A stretch of DNA of 48,272 nucleotides from Purshia tridentata (GCA_003254885.1 QANT01001341.1:1-48272), one strand, 5' to 3'; numbered from the stretch's first letter, positions 23,387 through 35,226 are shown. The notes: generated by a model not told the origin, from the sequence alone. Program-made: numbers and translations.

Positions 23387-24496
23387 ATGTCTAGAATTCC
23401 ATATGGGTTGAAGCAAAAAGATGGTAATTTGTTATACCCAACGCCGCCTTCATTTTCAATTCCTTCTGATAACGTTAATAGTGGACAGGAATCAACCCCA
23501 CCATCATCAACTCTTAGCAGTATTAATCCAATACTTCTTTTGGTTATAGTAATTCTAGCTGTTATATTTTTCATCTCTGGTCTTGTCCATTTGCTCTTTA
23601 GATTTCTCATAAAGAGGTCATCTTCCTCAATCTTTCAATCCAATAGATACCCAGAAAACTCTGGGTCTCGTGCTTTTCAAAGGCAGCTTCACCAGCTCTT
23701 TCGGTTGCATGACTCAGGCCTAGATCAAGCTGTCATAGATTCTCTACCTGTGTTCTACTGTAAAGACATTATGGGTTCCAAGGAGCCTTTTGATTGTGCT
23801 GTTTGTCTTTGTGAATTTTCTGACCAGGACAAGCTGAGGTTGCTTCCTATGTGTAGTCATGCTTTTCACATTGATTGTATTGACACTTGGCTTCTCTCAA
23901 ATTCAACATGCCCTCTTTGTAGAGGGACCCTTTTGAGCTCTGCAGGTCTTTTCTCAGAAAACCCAGTTTTCAATTTTGATGATTCTAGGGAAATGTCAAA
24001 TAGGTTTGTTAGTGATGGAGAGAATGGGTATTCAAGTGGTCAGAAAGCTTTAACTATGGAGGAAGCTGTTGGTGAAAAGAGGGTCTTTTCTGTAAGACTT
24101 GGAAAGTTCAGAAGCTTAAATGAAGGAGTTGAAAGTGGAGGGAGAGTGGGAGAGACCAGCAGTAGCTGTAATTTGGATGCTAGAAGATGTTACTCAATGG
24201 GTACATATCAGTATGTGGTTGGTGATTCAAATCTGCAAGTGGCCTTGTCCCATGATTGTGGTGGAGGCAGTGATGTCAAGGTTGTCAAAGAGGGAGCTCA
24301 CATTGGGAACTTCTCAGTTAATGAGAATTTGGAAGGAAAGAAAATCAATGGCAGGCATAAAGGTGAGAGCTTCTCTGTTTCCAAGATCTGGCTTTGGTCC
24401 ACAAAGAACAAATTTCCAGGCTCCTCCAATACTCATACTGGTTTCCCTCCTTTTTGTGTAAGTTCTCCAATCAATGGTGAAACACGTACTGTATAA
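23387..24496 (+). CDS. ATL46: RING-H2 finger protein, ATL46/47 type
   Basis: Membrane-anchored E3 ubiquitin ligase of the ATL family. Intronless, as usual for ATLs, 369 residues from the first ATG ([18 protein letters not shown], a start shared with ATL46/47). Parts in order: a Ser/Pro-rich N-terminus; one membrane helix ([20 protein letters not shown]); the GLD motif ([15 protein letters not shown]); and the RING-H2 C-x2-C, C-x-H-x2-H-x2-C, CPLC pattern ([10 protein letters not shown] to STCPLCRG), all eight metal ligands present, with Trp in IDTWL and Pro in the second Cys pair that contact E2. The C-terminal part has the conserved [28 protein letters not shown] and [13 protein letters not shown] strings. 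It may work with E2s such as the one encoded 7 kb upstream, but that is only inference. Confidence 0.94.
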   Translation: MSRIPYGLKQKDGNLLYPTPPSFSIPSDNVNSGQESTPPSSTLSSINPILLLVIVILAVIFFISGLVHLLFRFLIKRSSSSIFQSNRYPENSGSRAFQRQLHQLFRLHDSGLDQAVIDSLPVFYCKDIMGSKEPFDCAVCLCEFSDQDKLRLLPMCSHAFHIDCIDTWLLSNSTCPLCRGTLLSSAGLFSENPVFNFDDSREMSNRFVSDGENGYSSGQKALTMEEAVGEKRVFSVRLGKFRSLNEGVESGGRVGETSSSCNLDARRCYSMGTYQYVVGDSNLQVALSHDCGGGSDVKVVKEGAHIGNFSVNENLEGKKINGRHKGESFSVSKIWLWSTKNKFPGSSNTHTGFPPFCVSSPINGETRTV

Positions 24497-24979
24497 CATA
24501 CCAAATTAAGCTTAAAATTTGTTATGCTTTTTTAGTTGTTTCATTGTATACATATGCTTGAATTTACGTTCCATTTAGAGCTATGTCCAGCAGTGTCTTA
24601 TGGATTCCAGACCAGATATAGAATATGAGCTTATCTTAAATGCTAAAGGGATCCTTTGTGTAGCATTTAACATAAGCTTTTCTTTTTGAAAGCCAGAGTC
24701 AAACTTTATGTTTGGTTCTTTATAAGCAAGAAACATGCACATAAGACCTTTATCAAAGTATCAAACACAAAAGGAAAGAAACACATGATCTGAGTTCTGC
24801 TACTTTCCTTCACTCCGCAGCAATCTCATATTGGTAAAACCGTAAAAGGAGCACTTTTTGAAAGATCACAAGAAGCAAGTTAGCCAAGGATGGTAGGAAA
24901 TGCCAAGTGTATCCTATAATTTAAAAAAGTACTGAAAATAAATTAAGGAAAAAAAATGAAAAAAAACCCCCTCTCCCTA
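24497..24979. other. ATL gene 3' region
   Basis: Probable 3' UTR and AT-rich spacer before the PP2C remnant. No other gene is seen. Confidence 0.5.
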
Positions 24980-26189
24980 TTTCCTGTAACACCAGGTACT
25001 ATGTATGAACTAAATTGTGTTACTGCCTCTGGTTGAGAAAAAATAGTAGATACCATTAATGGAACACCAACAGCTGCCACATTGTCCATACTGCCCTTGT
25101 CAAGTGCTGTATTCACGATGCCGTCAGCTAATAAGTATGAACAACACGAGGAAGAGAACTCCAATCTCCCTGCAGGATCATAACAACTCTGTTGTGCTTC
25201 CCACAACAAATAACAAACCTCCTGCAAGCTCTGCTTCTCAAAAACTCCATCAGATCTACCATATAGACATATAGGTATCATTTACACTCAGGGGTTGCCA
25301 ATCTGTCAACTCTGGTGCAGATATAACCCCAAAACTTTTTAAAGACACATCACCAATGGAGCGGGAAATAGCCAGCTGATCATTCACTCGAGCCACACCA
25401 CCCCATTAATCTTTCATCATCTCTGTCCAGATGATGATCTCTTGTCAATTCCTTAACAGTAGAAAAACGAACCAACCCACCACCATTGAATCAAAGTTTT
25501 TTTAGTTTCTTAGACGTGGGGTTATCCCACCATTACGCCTTTCCTGCCTGTATAGTTTTAAGTAAGCGGCTTTAGCCTCTGCAGGTGATAGAAAACTTTC
25601 TGCGCACAAAAAGGCCTTTGAGTCTCCAATATTGGCAACTAAGATTTGACCATCAACAAAAAGTATAATCGTGGCTGTGGAACCCAAAAAAATGTTTTCT
25701 CTATAGCTTCCTTAGAAAATTTGGCATCAATATCATGAATTGCCCTCAACAATGCTTCTTTCAGAATAGTCTAATGTTCTTTGCCTTCCAATCTTTCAGT
25801 TATAGCGGAATACGAAAGTATGCATGTAAAACGAAATACTCCAATAAAATATTTGAAGCCTTGTCACTAGCTTCAGTACCATTATGGCCATCAAAAACAG
25901 CAGCAACTCCAACTGTAATATCCTTAATAGGTCCTACTTTATCAGGAAAGGGAATGTGGATGTCCATAGCGCAGAGAGTGTGATCGATCCTCTAGGGACT
26001 TTCTCCGACCTTGAAGCATTGCAGTTTAACAACGCAAGGTGCTTCGAAGCACTGCTTCCAGCGAGAAGGGCATTTTGGAATATGAAAGACCACCGGAGCA
26101 CCACCTTCTTTGTAGAGCATAAAAAATGTCGAGGGTTCGCCATAAGAGTGCGTGGTAAGGGCTAGTAATCCTAATAGGATTAAAATCAT
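24980..26189 (-). pseudogene. Intronless, broken PP2C (PP2C51-like) pseudogene
   Basis: Remnant of a PPM-type protein phosphatase 2C resembling the plant PP2C51 group. In gene order on the minus strand: an N-terminal start with YGEPSTFFMLYKEGGAPVVF (26189-25992); after a frame change the metal-binding motif VAAVFDGHNGTEASDKAS (about 25935-25870); a jump over roughly 70 expected residues to LKEALLRAIHDIDAKF; after another frame change ILFVDGQILVANIGDSKAFL (about 25690-25600); then VKELTRDHHLDRDDER; then VNDQLAISRSIGD with FGVISAPELTDWQPL; a stop; then SDGVFEKQSLQEVC and GSMDNVAAV. Several frameshifts, stops and an internal deletion make it non-functional. Parts that are split by introns in functional homologues are contiguous here, pointing to a processed copy. 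No poly(A) remnant is obvious at the 3' end. Confidence 0.88.
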
Positions 26190-26802
26190 TTTAAATTAGA
26201 ATATAAGAAAATTTCGCTAATAAAAAAATTGAGATTACAAAAAATGTTTAGAACTCTTACAAACTAAAATTCCAAATAACAAAGCACACTCTTACAAAAG
26301 AGAAAAGAGCAAAACAGAGATGAGGAACTCTAATTCCAGCAATTTGCTCCCGAAACTATTGAATAAGGGCAGGCTTCTCCTTTAAAATGGTTATGGGTGG
26401 TTTCCAAATCCAGTAAGAAGAGGAATTCTATACATAATAATAGGAGTATATATAGCTAAAATGTAAGGTTTACTTAGATTGGTTCAGTAGCTTGGTAACT
26501 TTGGAAACAAGAAAGCAAAATATCTGTTAATATATTGAAGAAAAAAAAGACATAAAAGGAATCTTAATTAAGCTATAAAAAAAATGAAGCGATTGGCTTT
26601 CCTATTATAGCAAGATGCAGATTATTAAACCAAAGGAATATCTTTGGGCCCTTGACCCTTTGAGCCCTTTTCTCTTCCTTTTTCCGTCTACTTTCTCTCT
26701 CTCTGATTCCCAGTCACAGTCTCGCAGACACACTCTCTCTCTGTCTCTCTCCCTCGCGCGCGCGCGCTCTCTCTCTCTCTTTTTTGCTCTTTCTCTCTCA
26801 GA
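26190..26802 (+). promoter_or_regulatory. RDR1 upstream region with CT/CG-rich leader
   Basis: AT-rich promoter-like DNA followed by a pyrimidine-rich leader (about 26680-26800). The leader contains CT runs and an alternating CG block at 26755-26766 just before the start codon. Likely 5' UTR of RDR1. Confidence 0.5.
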
Positions 26803-29800
26803 ATGGCCATGGCAGAGAGACCCACAGCTCGAGTAACAAACATTCCCGAAACAGTCACAGCCAAAGACCTCCTAACCTTCCTCGAGTCGAAGCTCGGCCC
26901 TGACTCAGTCTTCGCCATCGAAATTTCCAGCGACCACAAGAACTGGAAGTCACGCGGCTTCGGTCGTGTCCAGTTCACGACCCTCGACGCCAAATCCAAA
27001 GCCTACTCTCTCTCCGCCCAAAACGGCCTCGTATTCAAGTCCCAGAACTCCAGACTCTCCGAGACCTACGACGACATCATCGCAAGGCCCGTGAACCCAA
27101 AGCATCGAGTCGACAACACCGTTTTGCATGTGGGTTTTATGGAACAAGACAACATCATGAGGTTTTTGCAGTCTTGGGAGGATGTCAAAGTTTGGGTCCT
27201 GCCCGAGAGGAATCGGATCGAGTTCTGGGTCGACAAGGAGTCTTATAAAATGGAGATTGCGTTTGAGAATGTGTTGGAGTCTGTCGCCTGTTGCTGTTAC
27301 GGTGCTCAGAAAGTGGATGCTGTTCTTTTGAAGGTAAAAGTTCCTTCCTTTTTTTTTTCTTTTTTTTCTTTTTTTTCTGTTGGGTTTTCTTGGTTACAGT
27401 GAGAGAAAGGTAAAGAACAGAACTTTTAAGAAGAGTGAATGCCCTTCTTTTTGTTGGGTTTTCTTGGTTACTAGAGCATTTGTCAACTCTCAAGTGAATG
27501 CCCTTCTGTTTCGAAGGTGATAGTTGCTTCTTTTTATTTTATTTTTTTCCAGTTGGGTTTTCTTGCTACAAATTACAAATTTACGATGAGTGAAAGGTAA
27601 AGAAAAAAACTTTTTTTTTTTGTTGAATAAAGAAAAGAACTTAAAGAAGAGCATTTGCTAACTCTCAAGTAATTTTTGAAATGTTAAAGTATTGACCTGT
27701 TTTTGTTTCGTTTGTCAGAATTAGTGATATTAGTGATTTGGATAATATGTTAAGTAAGACAAACCATTTTGATTTTCTCAGCTCAAGTACGCCCCAAGGA
27801 TCTATAAAAAAATTTATGGACCTGATATAGCTTCAAAATTTCCTGCTGATCGGTTTCATATTTGCAAGGAAGATTTTGATTTTCTCTGGGTACGCACTAC
27901 AGATTTTTCTGATATCAAGTCACTTGGTCATTCGACTTCATTTTGCTGGGCGATCGATACAGACATCCATACAGAGTTTTCGGCTTCGGACTTGTTTGCA
28001 AGTTTCCCATACTATAATGAAGTTGTGCTGGATCTAATTTTTGAGGATGGTGAAGAATACTGTTCAGCATCTGAGGCAGTTCCACTTGTGAAATGCATAG
28101 CGGATTCCAATTTAGCATATGAGATCCTTTTCCAGCTCAATGCACTCGTTCACTCCCAAAAAATTAGTCTTGCAACAGCAGCAGAGTTTGATCTAATTGA
28201 GTTCCTTAGTGGTTTAAGTATAGACACTGCTAATGTGCTTCTTCAGGAGCTGCACAAGCTCAAGACCACTTGTTACGACCCTCTAGCATTCATGCAGATG
28301 CAATTACATGTCTTAGAAAGAAACTCTAAGCGTCCTCCCTCATCCCTTCAAAGATTAATGGATCATAATGTAATGAGTTGTCATAGAGCCTTAATTACCC
28401 CATCCAAAATTTATTGCTTAGGTCCTGAGCTTGAGAAATCAAACTATGTTGTGAAGAATTTTGCAAAATATGCTTCAGATTTTATGAGAGTTACATTTGT
28501 TGATGAAGATTGGAGTAAGCTTCCTGCAAATGCTATTTCCACAAGCATTCAGCAAGGTATCTTTGCAAAACCTTATAGGACTGAAATATATCATCGGATA
28601 TTGTCTATTCTTCGAGATGGGATTGTGATTGGGGATAAAAGATTTGAGTTTCTGGCTTTCTCGGCTAGTCAACTTCGATCAAATTCTGTATGGATGTTTG
28701 CTTCTAATGAACATGTAAAAGCAGAAGATATTAGAGAATGGATGGGATGCTTCAACAAGATCCGCAGTATATCTAAATGTGCAGCTAGAATGGGTCAACT
28801 GTTCAGTGCTTCTACACAAACTCTTGTTGTCCCTGCTCAAGATGTAGAGGTTATTCCTGATGTTGAGATTTCTTCTGATGGTGTTACTTACTGCTTCTCA
28901 GATGGTATCGGAAAGATTTCTCTATCTTTTGCCAGGCAAGTTGCTAAGAAGTGTGGATTGAATGAAACTCCTTCAGCATTTCAAATTCGATATGGTGGAT
29001 ATAAAGGGGTGATAGCTGTTGACCGCAATTCCTATAGGAAGCTATCTTTACGTAGCAGTATGCTCAAATTTGAATCAAAAAACAGAATGCTTAATGTGAC
29101 TAAATGGAGTAACTCCGGGCCCTGCTATCTGAATCGAGAGATTATTTCCCTCTTGTCCACCTTAGGGGTAAAGGACGAAACATTTGAGGGATTGCAACAG
29201 GAACAATTGCGTCTGCTGGGGAAAATGCTGACAGAAAGAGGCATGGCATTGAATGTCTTGGAGAATTTTAGTGGGGCTGATTCCAAAAATATTATTGTAA
29301 AGATGTTGATTCAAGGTTACGAGCCAAATGTGGAACCTTACCTCTCAATGATGCTTCAAGCATATTATGAAAATTACTTGTCTGATTTAAAAAGTAGATG
29401 CCGAGTATTTGTCCCAAAAGGCCGGGTCCTGGTTGGGTGCTTGGATGAAACTGGTAATTTAAATTATGGCCAAGTTTATGTTCGAATAACCATGACAAAA
29501 GCAGAGAAAGAAATGGGGGATCAGCATTTCTTTCGGAAGGTGGATGAGACCACATGTATAGTAACGGGGAAGGTGGTTGTCACCAAGAATCCTTGTCTTC
29601 ACCCGGGAGATGTCAGGGTACTCGAGGCTATCTATGATGTGGGACTAGAGGAGAAGAATTTGGTGGATTGCCTTATATTTCCCCAAAAAGGAGAAAGGTA
29701 TAAATTGCACTATTCACGTGCTTGTTTCATCTTGAAAAATATTCACTAATAATGGTATGCTTGTGTACTTATTATTAAAAATATTGCATTGCTTTATATT

Positions 29801-31302
29801 AATTTCCTTTCCTTATATATTCACTAGTTCTAATTATATCCTAAATATCGAGAGATTATCTTTGTTTATCTTTCTTCGTTATTAGCTGAAATGGAGCATC
29901 TGGGAAAGGTTTAGCTTACTTGGATTTAATTTATTTTGTGTTATTGCTTTCTTTTTACTTTTTTTTTCTGTTTTTTGAAGTAGCAGTGTAAGTGGAAGTG
30001 AAGTTCCTGAGTAAGCTACTCACTGGGTATAGGAGAACTGGGCTTAAAAAATAAATATAAAAGACAAATCTGTGTCCCATCTGGTTCCTACTGAGAGAGT
30101 AGTCATACACCCTAGTCATCAGCTTACCCTTGAACTTCACTTCTACTTTCATCTAATCAGTAACATCCGAAGCTTGCATGGTTTCTCAGCTCAAATCAAC
30201 TGACCTGAATGTTATTGTAGAGAGGAAAAAATTTGATGTTTAAATGTATAGTAATTGTGGTTGAGAACTTTTTCAGGCCTCATCCAAATGAATGCTCTGG
30301 GGGTGATCTTGATGGCGACTTGTATTTCATAAGTTGGGATAAAGATCTGGTCCCTTCTCATACTGTACCTCCTATGGACTACTCTGCACGGAGACCTCGT
30401 ATAATGGATCACAATGTGACCCTAGAGGTAAATCCCAAAATTGAGTAAACTGTTACGCAATGGAATTGAATATGAAATTGCATGATAAATTCAATCTAAA
30501 TGTCTTTTCTGTTTGACCATACTTGATTATGCAGGAAATTCACAAATTTTTTGTTGATTACATGATAAATGATAATTTGGGTGCCATCTCCACTGCACAT
30601 CTAGTTCATGCGGACCACGAACCAGATAAAGCCTTGAGTCCAAAATGCCTGCAGTTGGCAGACCTTCACTCCATGGCTGTTGACTTTGCAAAAACTGGAG
30701 CACCAGCTGAAATGCCCAGGGTTTTGAAACCCAAAGAATTTCCAGATTTCATGGAAAGGGTGGACAAACCCATGTACATTTCCAACGGGGCATTAGGAAA
30801 ACTCTATAGGGCAACTGTTGGCTCAATGGTGAAAGAGAAAACCAACTTGGTTTGGTCAGAGCAGATTGCCCAAGCAACTTACGATCGCAATCTTGAAGTA
30901 CATGGTTTTGAGTCCTTTCTTGAAGTTGCACAAAGCCATAGAGACATGTACATGGGGAAGATGAGTACCCTAATGAATTACTATGGAGCAGTGAGCGAGG
31001 ATGAAATACTGACTGGTAATCTCCGAAACCGTGCAGCATATTTGCAACGTGATAATCGGAGATATTTTGATATGAAGGATCGGATATTGCTAGCACTGAA
31101 GAGCCTACAAAAAGAAGCAAAAGCATGGTTCGAAAATAGCTGTGAAGAAAGTGAACATGAGAGAATGGCCTCGGCATGGTATCATGTCACTTATAACCCA
31201 GCTTATTTCCAAGAAGACATGAACTGCTTGAGCTTTCCATGGATTGTAGGTGATATTTTGCTGAACATAAAGTCCGTGAATAGCCGAAGAAATGGCAGTT
31301 AG
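26803..31302 (+). CDS. RDR1: RNA-dependent RNA polymerase 1
   Basis: Cellular RNA-dependent RNA polymerase that copies aberrant RNA into dsRNA for siRNA production; RDR1 is the salicylic-acid-induced, defence-related member (family knowledge). Exons 26803-27333, 27782-29697, 30277-30427, 30535-31302 close in frame to 1121 residues, full length for RDR1. The N-terminus is an RRM-like domain (ARVTNIPETVTAKDLLTFLE, SRGFGRVQF). The polymerase core includes FSDGIGKIS, SAFQIRYGGYKGVIAVD and HPGDVRVL. The catalytic motif DLDGD is intact at 826-830, created across the exon 2/3 junction region (CSGGDLDGDLYF). A second ATG two codons downstream is an equally good start. Intron 1 holds diverged tandem repeats and a T-run micro-insertion; intron 2 holds an inverted repeat. 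No break was found, so the gene looks functional. Confidence 0.96.
27372..27680 (+). repeat. Diverged tandem repeats in RDR1 intron 1
   Basis: The string GTTGGGTTTTCTTG occurs three times (27379, 27453, 27552). Other blocks recur with it: a GAAAGGTAAAGAA block near 27405 and 27593, a gaatgccctt block near 27437 and 27496, and a GCATTTG...AACTCTCAAGT block near 27476 and 27651. The intron has grown by internal duplication. Confidence 0.8.
27598..27640 (-). repeat. T-run micro-insertion in RDR1 intron 1
   Basis: TAAAGAAAAAAAC (27598-27610) and TAAAGAAAAGAAC (27628-27640) flank 17 bases, 11 T plus gttgaa. The sister repeat at about 27409-27435 reads ggtaaagaacagaacttttaa with no insertion, which supplies a natural empty site. 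Confidence 0.7.
29991..30147 (+). repeat. Inverted repeat (hairpin) in RDR1 intron 2
   Basis: 29991-30006 (agtggaagtgaagttc) pairs with 30132-30147 with one mismatch, and imperfect pairing continues inward (gtaagct and act-gggt blocks on both arms). The transcript could form a stem of about 45 pairs with a loop. This may be a degraded MITE or an inverted duplication. Confidence 0.7.
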
Positions 31303-31974
31303 ATATATTACCATATGCTTCAACTAGGTCTCATCTAGTGGTTTATGTTGTATGCTTTTATATCATTCAAGTCTTAACTTCTCTCATGGTTAATATCTGT
31401 CCTATAACCATTTTCATCTCTCATTTAGTGGTTTGTGTTGGTATGTTTTTTCAGTGCAATCCTTATCAATTACAAAAAACAAAACAAAACAAGAAGTGCT
31501 TCCTTCTCACATACCAACAAAGAAGCGTGCGATTCTCACCAAAATAGCACTTTTAATTATGACCGTTCAAGATAACAATGGTCAAGTCAAAGTATTACTG
31601 TCACCAATAATACGTTCTTGGTCTTAGCAAAAATTGCAACCCAACACTAAAAATAATTTTATTAATTAATAATTAACTCGCTAATCCCTACACGCATCTT
31701 CATCCTCGTCATTATCATTGATTCACTATGCTTCATAGTATTTGACAATTTTGTACACCCCCCACCATCAAAGACAAAACTAAAACAATAAAAAAATTTA
31801 TCTAAATACTATTAAAATAAAAAAACAATACAGAAAGTGAAGTGACGGCGCCACGTCAGACAGTCATGCTCAACCATTCCACCACCATCCAGCTCATTGA
31901 TTGAGTGGCCGTTCCAGCAATCACATGTCACGACACCGCCCACTTGCGCAAGATAGCCATCGAGGCGCAACTTA
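31303..31974. other. Convergent 3' regions, no gene
   Basis: 3' UTR of RDR1 and the 3' region of the minus-strand gene that ends at 31975. AT-rich, with no open frame worth calling. Confidence 0.5.
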
Positions 31975-32403
31975 TCACGCGTAAACCGGCACATCTTTAT
32001 TACCAACGTGGGCCAAGTCGGCGTGCTCGGAGGACTTGACCGAAATCGGAGCGAACCGGGCCGAGAAATCGCGGAAATCTTCGCCCTCCTCCGGTGGGCC
32101 CTGGTCGAAGTTGAGAGCGTAACTCAAAGGGTCGTATTGGAATTTCCCCTGGTGCCTACTACCGCCGCCGCTTTTGCTTCTGTTGAAGCGGCGAATGAAA
32201 GTCTTCCACTTTGGGCCGGCAACGATCTCGGACCACTCTCGGACCTTGTAGAAGGCCCGGAGGCCTCGGGCCCACCACCTGTCGTCGTTCTGGGCCGTCT
32301 GTATCCGCTCCCACCAGACGACGGACGATGGGATGCAGAAGCAACAGCGTGTGGTGCTTCTTCCATGGCCTATTGACTCTATGTCTATGTCTATGTCTTC
32401 CAT
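31975..32403 (-). CDS. Plant protein of unknown function, 142 aa
   Basis: A single-exon gene starting MEDIDIDIESIGHG. I recognise the style of a plant-specific small protein family but cannot assign a function. Visible features: an acidic start; a Cys-rich CCFCIP motif; a Trp-rich block (WWERIQ, WWARGLRAFYKVREW); a basic block (GPKWKTFIRRFNRSKSGGG) that could bind membranes or nucleic acid; then KFQYDPLSYALNFDQG and an acidic-to-aromatic tail (EDFRDFSARF). There is no signal peptide or membrane helix. I chose this ATG because a TATA box (TATATAAAA, minus strand, about 32473-32481) lies about 70 bases upstream; longer readings of the frame upstream would cross that promoter. GC content is higher than in its surroundings, as expected for coding DNA. 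Confidence 0.8.
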   Translation of the reverse strand: MEDIDIDIESIGHGRSTTRCCFCIPSSVVWWERIQTAQNDDRWWARGLRAFYKVREWSEIVAGPKWKTFIRRFNRSKSGGGSRHQGKFQYDPLSYALNFDQGPPEEGEDFRDFSARFAPISVKSSEHADLAHVGNKDVPVYA

Positions 32404-32472
32404 AGATGAGAGACACAGAGAGAAAGAGGGATGAAATTTTATGTGCGTGAAATAAGTGGGTGGGTGGGTGTG

Positions 32473-32481
32473 TTTTATATA
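32473..32481 (-). promoter_or_regulatory. TATA box of the 142-aa gene
   Basis: TATATAAAA on the minus strand, placed for transcription to start near 32440 and a leader of about 40 bases before the ATG at 32403. A short palindrome (aatatcgg...ccgatatt, 32527-32545) lies just upstream and could be a binding site. Confidence 0.6.
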
Positions 32482-33744
32482 GGTGATGACGAATGGAAGG
32501 AGTAACGGAAACATGAAGTGACCGGGAATATCGGTAACCCGATATTTTTTTATCATTCGGAACGACTTGTCGTTTATGGTAGTTCCCTTGTTTTTAGGGC
32601 TACAATTATGGTGAAGATTATCTAATCCAACAAGAAGATTATCTATTATTGGATGAATAAAAACATTCCTTATTATGATATTCGTGACTGTACAAACACT
32701 ACTGTAAAAAGCATTCAAATTTAGTGATAAAAGGAAAACTAGTTAAATTCAAGGTTTAAAAATGTCTGTATTTTATTGTGTTAAATTATATTTATATGTT
32801 TATTTTTCTTATTAATATGAAATTTAAGAAGGAGGAGAATATATTAAAGGCAGCGTCTGGTGGTGTAGGTGGTTTTGGGGGGGTAGGAAGTGTGGGCCCA
32901 GGGAGCTTAGGTGGAATCGACCAGAAACTTAATATAAGAATGAGTTGAGTGGTGATTGGAGAATCTGATGAGAGACTGAGAACAACCGACTCCAACCAAT
33001 TCATATTCAACGCCAGCGCTACCATCTCCTAATCACTCCACCATTATTCATTCATTATTCCTTTTCTTTTTCTTTTTTTCTTTTTAGTATTTTATTTTAT
33101 TTTTCATAATGACTATTTAATTTGAAGTTGAACCACTATAAGAAGTTTTGTATAGATAAAATATTCTAAATTTCATTTACTTTAATAGTTTAATGTATGA
33201 CTTTGTCTATATTTTATGAACAACATTATTGTAACAACGACTCATTTGATAAAATTTACAATGTTTATTATAGTTATAATAAAATTGCTCAAACACTAGA
33301 GTAACTCAATTTTTACCTACAATTATAATTTTCCAACAATATAAACTAATAGTACGCCATTTGAAAAGCATTTCATAAAATATAATCATAGTTTTTAGTA
33401 TAATTAAAATCAGAAGATGATGAGAACATATAAGGTGGCTAATTGGGGTGTTGAATGTACAGCATGGGTTCCATGGTAATAGTGTCACTAAAAAAACTCA
33501 TTGAAAATTTATTGAAATTAGTTGAGAGTAGTTGATTATCTGTTTTGTGAATTTTTATAATCCAACAAACAGAACTTAAGAAACCTACTCTAATAAATAG
33601 ATTTGTATGGTAGTATGGCGCATACCAGATTGATTGAGATTATGCTTTTAATAATATTCACAAAGTGCATTAAAAGTTATATTTTTCTTCTTCTATCAGG
33701 AGGGAAATATATTCCTTCATAAGCATGGGTGTGTTGCTTTATTG
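32482..33744. other. Intergenic, no convincing gene
   Basis: Promoter of the 142-aa gene, then AT-rich DNA. A minus-strand 77-codon frame at 32792-33025 with a Pro-rich middle (PPKLPGPTLPTPPKPPTPP) is not supported enough to call. Confidence 0.45.
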
Positions 33745-33782
33745 CTTTCCCATATTTTTGACCAAAAAAATTTCTTTCCCAT
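33745..33782 (+). repeat. Micro-insertion with 9-bp direct repeats
   Basis: CTTTCCCAT at 33745-33753 and 33774-33782 flanks 20 bases, atttttgacc plus seven A and ttt. The gacc-(A)n layout matches other micro-insertions in the window. Confidence 0.5.
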
Positions 33783-35226
33783 TTTAAGAATAAAAAATGT
33801 AAAATTATAGAAAGATATGTTCTTCTTGTATTCCTCTTTTCAAAGTTCTATAACAAAGCAAACACAACTTAAAAATAGAAACATTCAACTTTTATAGCAA
33901 AGTGCTATAAAACTACAATTTCTATACCACTTATTCAACCTCAAATTGTCTTTAACCCATAAGGCCGACTGGGGTGTGATTGTGGACTCAGTTATTCTTG
34001 ATTGCGAAAGCTAAATCACTAAACTCAGCAATGGCCTTCACAATCAAATTCAGGCACAACAAGCTCGAATGCAAATACATTGGTTACAGAGGTCAAGACT
34101 GAAAACGACATCAGTCAAGCTTCCTAACCTAAAATGACATCAACCAAACTTTGGATGCTAATGGTATGCAACTATGCACTGCATGCTCACATTGTGGAAC
34201 CTCTAAACATCCTTTACACAAAACATGACAATATGAGATGCACTCGGCAACATTCCACAACAGGGTTATCATAAACTAAAAATCTTGAAGAGCATTATTG
34301 ATAATCCACATATCCAAAGTTTGAAACTCTTATTCAAACAGGTGCCAAAGGTCAATTTTGGCATTCTAATCCACCCCAAAAAGTACCAGCCAATTGTTCT
34401 AAGAGTCTGTCAAATATATACCAGTATACATAGAGTACGGAAGCTAAATGAGAAAGACATGGAAAGGCCAGTAAATCATTGTCTGTCAAGGCTCGAGGAT
34501 GATGGATAATCTATCAGTAAAAATAAATGTGTTTCAGAATAAGTGATGCATGGACTAGGCCATGATATATTCATTCTTCCAGCCTCCTCGCCATTGATCA
34601 GGAAAAACTCAAGCACAGTTATACCATGATCTAGGATCTAACTTATTTGTGTTCGAACAGTCCATAATATACCCATACCAAAATCGTGGATCAAGTGATA
34701 GAGGGTCAGAATAAGTCATCTCTATTACGAGACTGTTCTCTAGATCCACTTTTCCCAAGTATAAAAATTGTAAAATGTAGATCATTTAATAATAATATTA
34801 AAGAACCATGAAGGGCTCATTTCCTAATACCTAAATACTTGCCCAATATAATCCCTGAAAATTTCCAAATCAGCTCCCAGTAAACTATAGGTCAAGCAAG
34901 CTGACGAGTATCTATGCTCATAGCATACCATAATAAAACAGAAAAACAACTGAAGTACATATGAACTAAGAAACATCCCTTCTTTCATCAAGCAAACATA
35001 TTAGTAGACTAAACATGTTCTTCACAAGAACCAATTAACAATAGCATAATATTGTTATGGGCCAAGGGAAAACAGCACAAAGTATTCCACATGGTAGATA
35101 TTGTTCAACAATATTAACAAACACAACCACATATTGTCTCTTCTATGCTACTACACAAAGTCCCACAAGTAGCAGCTAAGTAATATAGCATAATATCTCT
35201 AACGGCCAATAGACAGAGAGCTGCGC
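33783..35226. other. Intergenic, no gene seen
   Basis: AT-rich DNA and the 3' UTR of the minus-strand NFD2-like gene. Nothing recognisable besides short open frames without domains. Confidence 0.5.

Noticed and set aside
30749..31177. 142-codon minus-strand frame
   Set aside because: Antisense to the last RDR1 exon, which is conserved on the plus strand.
32008..32376. 122-codon plus-strand frame
   Set aside because: Shadow of the GC-rich 142-aa gene on the minus strand, which has a TATA box and coherent motifs.
32792..33025. 77-codon minus-strand frame with a Pro-rich middle
   Set aside because: Low-complexity, no promoter or relatives recognised; could be chance in a G-rich patch. Transcript data would decide.
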